Assembly (NCBI GenBank): GCA_963513935.1 | Contig: OY740773.1 | Location: 96,395,291 to 96,459,290, forward strand | From: Aphrophora alni | Lineage: Eukaryota > Arthropoda > Insecta > Hemiptera > Aphrophoridae | Direction of reading: 5' to 3' | DNA: 64,000 nt | In this document: piece by piece, positions 56,590 to 64,000 of the stretch | Layout: every line of letters begins with the position of its first letter | How positions within the stretch are numbered: position 1 is the stretch's first letter | Translations under genes and position numbers: made by a program | Notes under the pieces: generated by a model | Database searches by the model: none | What the model was told of the DNA's origin: nothing | The model's input: the letters and a program-made list of their open reading frames with translations, nothing else

Positions 56590-57340
56590 GTTTATATTTT
56601 TATAGTTATGAGTTGCAATCGAAGTATGTTATTCTTAGTATTACATGAATTTTTCGTTTACAAATATCACTAAAATATCACCAAAAGATACATTGAAATT
56701 TAGTTAGTGTACTTCCAATGTGTAAGTTCAATTAATAAAGGATTTGGATTATTTGTTGACTCCAAAGAAACTTTAATGAAACACACAAGCTGTCTAAAAA
56801 ATAAAGTAATACAATATGTTAGGTTATTTTATGTATTCAAATATGTATGTAACATTAAAATATTGAAAATGATTTACTTATCTCTTATTGGTTCAAAGTT
56901 GGAATATGGGCTCACAGTTTAAGGAGGAAGATACTTGACAACGTTTAAGCCAATAATTACCCTGCAGAAGAATTTCATTCCTATTTAGTCACACATATCC
57001 AAAACTGAATTCATTCCACGTTTTTTTCTCTCTTTAAATTGAAAGTTTTATTTTTTTTAATATATTGATTTATACAATGTTAAGAACCTAATTTGGCAGA
57101 CAGGAGAATAAAAATTGAACTCTGACACCAAAAAACTCCAACGTTGCGAAATGAACTTAACGTATTTTGCACTCAAACCCAATCTAATATATATGTACTA
57201 CCTAAAACTTTCAATTGTATACTAGAAAGTATAGAAACATGTATAAGCAGATGTAAATATTCTAAATTATTACCTAATATTTTATTAGAACAAGTATGTT
57301 TTTATTTTACTTTTATTGAAACAATTTAACAATCTCTATT
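56590..57340 (+). pseudogene. LINE reverse transcriptase, C-terminal remnant
   Basis: Frame 56707-56922 reads INKGFGLFVDSKETLMKH, fitting the DLGV..DS.L.F..H block after the RT active site, and later YLSLIGSKLEYGLTV, fitting the L...LVRS.LEYG..VW block. It stops where the conserved tryptophan would be. Text after the stop (FKPIITLQKNFIPI) fits the I...Q..FLR block. A later frame (57144-57329) with LRNELNVFCTQTQSNIYVLP and KLLPNILLE fits the last region with its N.LP motif. Several stops and shifts. The upstream YxDD region is not readable. Clade uncertain. Confidence 0.6.
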
Positions 57341-57344
57341 ACCA

Positions 57345-58450
57345 TAAAATTGATAACAATTGGCAGTGTGTACAAATTTTGTATTGTATTTTAGTAAGAA
57401 TTTATGTGAATATTGAGTGAATGTACTTAGTGTACATCTACGATCTAGAGTGTTTAACATAATATGAATATTGTAATGTACTTTAAGGCCTGTAAGGATT
57501 ACTTTAACATAGTAAGATTTTGTATGATTTTTAAACATTTAAGGTATTACCAATTGAATAAGGCGTAGGCCTAATAATTACAGAGATAATCTTGCGTTTT
57601 AAAAATGTTAAATTTTCTTTTGTAAATTGATCTACATATCATTTTCCTCTAACACTGTCATCATTTTAAAACTAGTTTTAACATTCACACACACACATAC
57701 ATTTATCAAAATCAAAACTAATCATAATTTGTTTTTTTATTTTTTAATCTTGTTTAAATATTGTTCTGTAAAATTTAGGTTTTGTATTTGTTAAATATAA
57801 TTTCATAAATTGTTTGTTAAATTTTATCTTAGAAAGAAGCAATTATAAAACCCTCATAAAATGCTGCCTGCCTTAGATATCCAATTTATTTTTTGAGAAT
57901 GAACTACTCCTTGAAAACACGTGCATTTCCAAATTCTGAACTATAAAGTGTTTTTTTATTAAATTGTGCCCTACATTTATTATGATTTATTTATTAGTCT
58001 ACTACAATTTTAATATGACTTTCTACACTCAAGTCTTTAAAAATCACGTTTTAAATTATTTACTTTAAGTTTATTACTATTGTTAAAAACATATGAGATT
58101 AAATTTATAAACACCTTTTTACTTTTGATTCTAAACGAATTATAGTTTAATGTTACTTTTATTTTAATTAAATATATACTACATTTTATTATTTAAATGT
58201 TTATAGTTTAGTTCTCTGGGCTTGAATTAATTAGGTCCCATCACTAACCAATGCTACTCTCTCCTTTATTAATCTCAGAGTTTATGATTATTTTAGTTTT
58301 AATTTGCATTAATAATGCGCAGTTGTGTGAGACCAATTTCTTGATATCTGATATATCAAACCTTGACTTTGTCGGAAATTACTGTTTTGGAGATGTTGTT
58401 TTACTTGATTGTACTTTTTACGCCCTAATGATATTTCCAATCGCTTACAG
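57345..58450. other. No feature recognised
   Basis: Probably includes the 3' UTR of the LINE remnant, but no tail is clear. The 72-codon frame at 58251-58469 has hydrophobic stretches but starts in AT-rich DNA and ends in a transposon end; it is not called. Confidence 0.4.
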
Positions 58451-58454
58451 TATA

Positions 58455-58765
58455 CAGAGTGTAAAATAAATCGTGATACACCTCGATATGGGTTGCTATA
58501 TCAAAGTAAAACCTACCATACCTAATATCACACTTTTCTGGTGTTCAGGGGGTTCAAATTGTTGTCCCTTTTTTAAAGGGGGTAAATGGGGCAACCTAAA
58601 TGGTTTTAAATAGAAACCCCTATCTTGTGATATATCATTGGAAAATTCTATGAAATAATAAAATAATGGCACCTCCAAAAGGTTTCTACTACATCTCTGG
58701 CAAAAGTTACATGAAAAAGTTTGTTATGATTAACTTGTGTATCTCTTAACTGTTATAAAGTAATA
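58455..58765 (+). mobile_element. Single end of a TIR element
   Basis: TATACAGAGTGTAAAATAAA (58450) resembles the TATAnAGnGTGT ends of the cluster at 61-64 kb. The following text (GTGATACACC, GGGGGTTC, CTCTGGCAAAAGTTACAT) is typical of arthropod TIR elements. The opposite end was not found. Confidence 0.4.
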
Positions 58766-59329
58766 AGTACTTGAATTGGTGACCTTCGGTAGTTTAGCAG
58801 TGTGCTAGCCGTTTGTACAAATTTTACACTGAATAAAAGAATGTCTGTCTTTTTAAGATGCAAAGTAAATTGTTTTGGGGTATGTAGTTTAAGTGTTGTA
58901 TATGGACGTATGAGTGTATGTATTTTTATGTATATAAATTGTTGGTAAGCTTGAATGTGTATAAGAGGACTAGAAATCGAATTGAACTGTTATTTTGATA
59001 TTTACTGTATATAGTAGCGTGTATTTGTTGGGAAAATGCAGCTCATTTCACATTTTATGGAACTATTTTTATATTTTACAAATAGTAAAACAACCCCATA
59101 CAGGTTTTATAACCTCAGTGTGTTCTATTATTCTTCCACTTGTTTAAACTAATATTTGTAACACAATTTAAAAAATGTCGTGTTGTTTTGTTTTAATTCT
59201 TAAAAATATTACGTTATTTTGTAAGTAGGCTATAGGCCTAATGTAAGTAATGGAGGAAAAATAAAATATAAAATTTTATAAACAAGTGATACATTTAATT
59301 TTGTGATGATTGAATACTGTTTAAGCAGT

Positions 59330-59412
59330 CTGAAACCAATTAATTGTAGTTATACCGCATCGGTTGTACGCGGGGAGGTGGGTATGGTCCTGGGTTCCAT
59401 TCCCAGTCTTGA
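59330..59412 (+). repeat. tRNA-like block (SINE head or tRNA pseudogene)
   Basis: ACCGCATCGGTTGTACGCGG may represent a D arm, and CCTGGGTTCCATTCCCAG (59389) forms a 5-bp T-arm stem around a B-box-like TTCCATT loop. The acceptor stem does not close, so a functional tRNA is unlikely. Confidence 0.4.
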
Positions 59413-59589
59413 TCGTATATTTTTCACTTGGAATTTATTTACTTTAATTTATCTACTTTATTACTTTAATTATAATACTAGCTGGTATAAAATAGCGTAT
59501 AAACGTTAAAATCAAAAATTAAAACTTGTAACTGAATTGAGTCAATTATATTTGAGATTTATATTAGTGCAGTAAATAGTATATCTAAT

Positions 59590-59960
59590 TATGTAAAACA
59601 CTTTTTATTCCCACAAAACAAACAAACATGTTCCATTGAAAAACAACCAGATTCGCTCATTTTAATAAAATTACTTCACTAATCAAAACAACTTTAACCA
59701 AATCAAGGTGCACTCACGGAGGTGATTTATATTGGAGGTGAAGGAAGCAACACTTTATCAAAGTGTTGCTACTGAATACAAAAGCTCTTTTATCAACACA
59801 TTTGAAGTCATAAAAACTAGACTGAAGACTAAATAATTTATTAAAATATTTTCAGAGACAAAGAAAGAAAATAAAATTGTAGACCATATGTCTTTGTCTT
59901 TTTGCAAAGAAGAAAGTTTATAATAAAATTGATTTTAGTTTAACAAACATAAATATATAA
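59590..59960 (+). repeat. Dispersed repeat RF6, copy 2
   Basis: TTGGAGGTGAAGGAAGCAAC, CAAAGTGTTGCTACTGAATA, CAAAAGCTCTTTTATCAACA, TTTGAAGTCATAA, AGACTG, TTTATTAAAATATTTTCAG. Direct copy of 34.34-34.72 kb. Confidence 0.75.
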
Positions 59961-60025
59961 CAGTAAATTATAAAATTTTCTAAAATAGAAAATAAGATAC
60001 TTTTTCTTTTGTTACATAAAGGCAA

Positions 60026-60625
60026 ACAAATCTTGGTCATCAATGCACTTTGGACGTGAAATTGAAATGGAAGGAACACGTTAAAAAGAAAGTTCAAGAG
60101 TTAAAATTTAAATTCAGAAATATGTATTGGCTTCTGGGAAGGAATTCCCAACTATCAATCCATAACAAAATGCTCATATACAAGCAAGTCTTAAAGCCGG
60201 TGTGGACCTACGGATTACAGCTATGGGGTTGTACAAAGAAGTCTAACATAAAAAAACATACAAAACTTTCAAAATAAGGTGCTCCGATGTATTGTTGATG
60301 CACCATGGTATATAAGAAATGACAACTTGCATCGGGATTTGAAAATAGATACGGTTAGAGAAGAAATAAAAAAGCAAGCAAGCAAGCACAGACAACGCAT
60401 TGAACAACTTGAGCATCCGGAGATACGCAGATTGTTGGATACAACTGGTTTAAATAGAAGACTGAAACGAATAAAACCATTGGACTTAATGGACTTTGGA
60501 CTTTAAGGGAGTAATGACCAATGGGTTATTTTCCCTCAAAGTGTATATATTATTAAATGTAAATTACTAGATGGGTTTGTACTCTCAGTTGTAATAAAAA
60601 AATAAATAAAAATAAAAAATTTTGT
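60026..60625 (+). pseudogene. Jockey-like LINE 3' end, 5'-truncated, one frameshift
   Basis: Coding text begins near 60032 and runs to the TAA at 60504-60506, except for one extra base in the A-run at 60251-60257. The first part reads LDVKLKWKEHVKKKV (the LD..L.W..H block), FRNMYWLLGRNSQLS, and YKQVLKPVWTYGLQLWGC (the conserved Y...L.P...YG...WG block). After the shift: VLRCIVDAPWYIRND, LHRDLKIDTVREEI and RLKRIKPLDL. These match the C terminus of jockey-clade LINE polymerases closely and in order. A 3' UTR of about 100 bases ends in an AT-rich A-tail-like stretch (AATAAAAAAATAAATAAAAA, 60593-60618). The 5' break near 60026 is typical of incomplete target-primed reverse transcription. The small number of lesions suggests a fairly recent insertion. 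Confidence 0.85.
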
Positions 60626-60889
60626 ATTTGTTACGAAGTTACTAAACTTGTGTAATAATTGTTGTAAGGTTCTTAAGAACTATGCCAATATATGTATTTA
60701 CAAAGATTTAAATTATATTTTCAATTTTAAATCGCACCCACTCTAAAAACTTACTGTCATGTAATGTTTAAACTCTGCCAAAAATCAGGATGGCTAAATA
60801 TAACTATTTCCGGCATAAATTATTCGTTTATATCGGATTTAAAACTTAAGATATCATTTCGTTCACGAGATAATGCTTAACATGTTAAA

Positions 60890-61170
60890 TCTATAAAAGG
60901 AGTTCGATAAAACTTATAATTAAATAATTACTAACAATTAAAATGATTTTGTGAAATTCTTAAATTTATTTCAACAGTAAATAACGGTGGTAGATACATG
61001 TGTACATTGTATGTTTAACCGTTCTCAAGATATTATTTTTTTAAAGTACACAATGTCGGCTAGATAGAAAACGATTAGTTTTTTAATGTATGTTTACTGG
61101 AACGTTTTATCTTATTTTTACCTAAGGAACAACCACCCAACATGTGTCCGCGCATATTCGGGATACCCTA
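60890..61170 (-). mobile_element. TIR element end, copy E1
   Basis: Ends at GGGATACCCTATA (61157-61169). It shares with 62.0-62.3 kb the order of a CTCAAGATATTAT-like block, ATGTTTACTGGAACGTTTTA (against ATGTTTATTGGAACTTTTTT) and TTTTTACCTAA (against TTTTCACCTAT). In minus sense it begins TATAGGGTATCCC. The other end is not seen. Confidence 0.5.
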
Positions 61171-61211
61171 TATATATATATAATATATATAATATATATA
61201 TATATATATAA
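61171..61211. repeat. Interrupted (TA)n microsatellite
   Basis: TA units broken by three AATATA interruptions. Abuts the end of E1. Confidence 0.9.
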
Positions 61212-61264
61212 CATCTTGGTCCCCATCAGATTATAAAAAAAAGGAAGAAAGACCGTAAAATACT

Positions 61265-61354
61265 GACCCTTAGCCCTGGAAAACTCTAATAACGCCAGGG
61301 TCGGAAGAGGAATTGAATTGATGTAGGAAAGATGTAAGAGAACGTTCCAATCCA

Positions 61355-61431
<77 letters not shown>

Positions 61432-61515
61432 GGGTACAGCACTGCCACTTTGATCCGAAGGAACATTCACAACCACCAAAGCAAGAAGGAAGCCACCTAT
61501 AAATCGTATACCTTT
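61265..61515 (+). repeat. SINE-like repeat RF7, copy 9, split by a microsatellite
   Basis: CTCTAATAACGCCAGGGTCG, GAAGAGGAATTGAATTGATG, then CCAATCCAAGAC. The (GA)35 run (61359-61428) sits directly after this, exactly where the other copies continue. Beyond it comes TGGGTACAGCACTGCCAC. Confidence 0.7.
61359..61428. repeat. (GA)35 microsatellite
   Basis: Pure GA run. Minus-strand poly SL frames are artefacts. Confidence 0.97.
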
Positions 61516-61519
61516 ATAT

Positions 61520-61895
61520 TTTCCAGGACAAGTGTTTTGTCCATTTGTACACTAGCTGTGGTATCATTTATTGTTACGTTTCAGTCAAGGAATATTGGCA
61601 CTTGTCACATCGGAATAGTGAGGTTTACTCTTTGAAGTATTTATTTTTAGTATCAAAATAATGTTAATTATTAACAGAACATGTGGTAAAATATGTGTTT
61701 CTCCGTATATATGAACAGATATTTATAATCAAGAACTAGTTAGATTTATTACATTCTTCAAATTTTTTATTACTTACGAATTTCTTGTAAAATTTAGCGT
61801 TTTATAGCAATTTTAACGACTTTATTATTAATAATGGTTCTACAGTAAATCTTTGTATTATAGACATCTACCAACAAATTATGTTTTTAGTTCTT
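61520..61895. other. No feature seen
   Basis: Unassigned AT-rich DNA. Confidence 0.4.
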
Positions 61896-61899
61896 ATCC

Positions 61900-62305
61900 G
61901 ATAAATGGGTTATCTTTTAAGCTACGGAAAAATAAAAACCTATTTTATTTGTCATTAAAAATGTAACTTTTTTGTTTCCTGAATTTTTTTTCTAAAGTTA
62001 GCTGTTTTTGAGATATTTGAAATTAAATTTTTTTTAATGTCCGCCGTTTTATAAAAATATAAAAAATCAGCTATGATGTTTTGTACATTGGTAAAAGGTT
62101 AGATAACAAATATGTACAAAACATTTGAGCTCAATATCTTCTTCTATAGACAAAGTTATTAAGTGTTACTTAAAAAACAAAATGACGGATAATTCGAAAG
62201 TTAAGCATATCCTGACTTATGTTTATTGGAACTTTTTTATTTATTTTCACCTATAAAATAGCCTGGTGGGATTTGGGATAATATTTTCTAGACACCCTTT
62301 ATAAT
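61900..62305 (-). mobile_element. TIR element end, copy E2
   Basis: Ends at AGACACCCTTTATA (62289-62302), which in minus sense is TATAAAGGGTGTCT. The body matches E1 in parts and contains runs such as GTTTTTGAGATATTTGAA and GTCCGCCGTTTTATAAAAAT that are typical of AT-rich arthropod TIR elements. Confidence 0.5.
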
Positions 62306-62479
62306 TGAGCTTGTTTACTAAAATGAGTATAATTATTTATAACTGCCTTTATGTTCGTTGTGCTTGTAATTAATATTAAGTAATTAAAGTTATGTTAACT
62401 TATAATCATTAAGTTTAACTAATATATTATTTTGTGTTGGTTCTATTATATTAATTTTTAATTACGTTACATTTTGAGT

Positions 62480-62530
62480 CCTATACAATTTTACCAGGTG
62501 CCCATTTTAAGCGAGTCACCTATGAACAGC
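62480..62530 (+). mobile_element. Isolated TIR stub
   Basis: CAGGTGCCCATTTTAAGCGA then GTCACC closely resembles the ends of the palindrome at 62.84-63.92 kb (GTGTCCATTTTAACCGGGTC then ACC). Only about 35 bp are recognisable. Confidence 0.55.
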
Positions 62531-62840
62531 GAAATATTAATTGAAATATTAAAATCAAAACATTAAATTTTCATCTAAGTATTACATGCAACATCACAAG
62601 AATTGTTACTGTAATTCTAAGATTGGTTTAATAGATTATAGACAATATATTGAAAACATAGAGTGCTAGTGAGACCATACTTTAATAAAAATAGTAATGA
62701 TACCGCTTTCAGTGACGCAAGAAAATAAATGTTCTACTAATTATTCTAAATCAAACCCATAGTATTACTTACCAAATAAACTATGGTAAGTTTTACAATT
62801 ATCGACATAATTTTTTGACTTTTATGAATTTAAAGCACAA

Positions 62841-63447
62841 TATACCTTGTGTCCATTTTAACCGGGTCACCATTGCGATATCTAAAACTACAAGATTTAC
62901 AGCAAACTTTAAAGGGGTAATTTCACTTAATTTTAGTGGTCATGAAAAATATAAAAATTTGAAATTCAAAATTCGTCCTCCATTTTCCAATACACTTCCA
63001 ACCTTGTATGATGTTTTTGGATTCTACATAATATTTTAAGATTTTTTTTATTCTTGAGATAATGTTTGTAAACCAAACAGTTTATGAGATAGAAGTCAAA
63101 AAATTTAATGTTTTGCTCATGTTTAAGTGCCATTTAGCAATTATTTAAAATTATTTAACAACTAAATGGCATCTTTTAAACTATTTATGCTAGAGACCGT
63201 AGGTACTTGGTGGTATTCCATTTTAAATAAAATTAAAACAACAATTTTTTTTTTTTTTTTTAGTATCAACCACAATGTTTTATAGAAACTTGCCGACCAT
63301 GGTTTCGCTAGTTAAAGCATTGTCAAGGACTTGTACAAGAATGAACAATACTATACCTTATTGTTTCATTCTTGTATAAGTCCTTGACAATGCTTTAACT
63401 AGAGAAACCATGGTCGGCAAGTTTCTATTAAAACATTGTAGTTGATA

Positions 63448-63481
<34 letters not shown>

Positions 63482-63919
63482 TTGTTTTAATTTTACTAAA
63501 TGGCATTATTGTGATATCTACAAGTAAAACAATAAAATTATTTTATTGATATAAAATTGTTTGAATATTTGACGACTTCACAATAATATCATTTAATTGT
63601 TAAATGCAATTTTAAATAACTATAAAATGTTGTTTAAATAAACAAAACGTTAAATTTATCAATATTTTGCGGTCTTCTAGCTCATAAACGGTTGGGTTTT
63701 CGAAAATGATTTCAAAGTAAAAAAGTCTTCAAATATGCAATCATAAAATATGGGGAATTCGAAAAAAATTTTAGAGTTGAAAAATGACGGACGAATTTTA
63801 ATTTCATATTTGTAATGGTCACTAAAAACTAAGTCAAGTCCCCGATTTAAAGTTTTCTGTAAATCTTGTAGTTTTAGGGATCACAATGGTGACTCAGTTA
63901 AAATAGACACTCTGTATAT
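62841..63919. mobile_element. 1.08-kb palindromic TIR element
   Basis: Left end TATACCTTGTGTCCATTTTA then ACCGGGTCACCATTG. The right end is the reverse complement of TATACAGAGTGTCTATTTTA then ACTGAGTCACCATTG. The outer arms (62841-63180 and 63540-63919) pair over their length at roughly 75-80% identity (for example CTAAAACTACAAGATTTACA and its complement). The centre holds a much better kept hairpin (see 63215-63510). No ORF of note. TA flanks fit a Tc1/mariner-type or similar non-autonomous element. Confidence 0.85.
63215..63510. repeat. Near-perfect central hairpin with T/A tracts
   Basis: AAATTAAAACAACAATTTTT, a T run (about 18), AGTATCAACC, AACTTGCCGACCATGGTTTC and GCATTGTCAAGGACTTGTAC, then a short loop near 63350. 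The reverse complement follows, with an A run (about 29). About 93% identity over about 90 bases in the inner arms. Confidence 0.9.
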
Positions 63920-64000
63920 AGTGTATTCAATTAATTCATAAAACTTTAAAAAATTAAGAGCGACAATTTCGACAATATTCAAACTTACCATATTTATATT

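Noticed and set aside
59337..59402. Functional tRNA gene
   Set aside because: Only the T arm is convincing; the acceptor stem does not close.
61122..61479. Two minus-strand frames of 114 and 69 codons
   Set aside because: Produced by the GA microsatellite inside an RF7 repeat and the adjoining TA repeat.

Overview
The window is very AT-rich (about 70% by eye) eukaryotic DNA, with microsatellites, poly-A/T tracts and many decayed mobile elements. I find no intact cellular gene, no convincing functional tRNA or rRNA gene, and no bacterial-style operon. The Tc1-like transposase fragment with an N-terminal helix-turn-helix domain, the Penelope-like GIY-YIG fragments, the jockey/CR1/RTE-like LINE ends and the terminal motifs of the form TATAnnGGGTGT all point to an animal, most likely an arthropod. 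A chelicerate is possible but this is inference.

Layout. 0.3-1.6 kb: a Penelope GIY-YIG remnant and a LINE reverse-transcriptase tail, both minus strand. 1.6-24 kb: mostly unique-looking AT-rich DNA with scattered members of dispersed non-coding repeat families, called here RF1 to RF8, plus one CR1-like LINE 3' end at 16.4-17.1 kb and one small MITE at 12.4 kb. 24.1-32.7 kb: a giant inverted repeat with two arms of about 3.2-3.7 kb around a 1.7-kb spacer. The arms carry members of RF3, RF4, RF5 and RF7. 33-44 kb: more RF members, a jockey-like LINE fragment next to a Tc1-like transposase pseudogene (36.9-37.9 kb), a MITE at 39.8 kb and a tRNA-like SINE candidate at 41.6 kb. 45.0-45.9 kb: a young fold-back element. 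46.5-47.0 kb: an inverted pair of hammerhead-like ends. 49.4-51.1 kb: a GC-richer block of LINE debris. 54.5-57.3 kb: Penelope fragments in opposite orientations, then a LINE tail. 60.0-60.6 kb: a fairly young LINE 3' end. 60.9-63.9 kb: a cluster of TIR elements ending in a 1.08-kb palindrome with a near-perfect hairpin at its centre.

How the parts relate. The window is a graveyard of transposons rather than a set of cooperating genes. The most interesting signal is a set of about nine short motifs with the hammerhead-ribozyme order (C-T-G-A-W-G-A, then a hairpin, then G-A-A-A-Y, then a short loop, then G-T-H). Their hairpin sequences differ but still pair in most copies. One lies just downstream of the Penelope GIY-YIG ORF. 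The second is the dispersed-repeat network: the same 100-450 bp modules recur in both strands, and several are assembled together inside the giant inverted repeat.

Gaps shorter than about 600 bp between listed features were read and hold nothing I can name.
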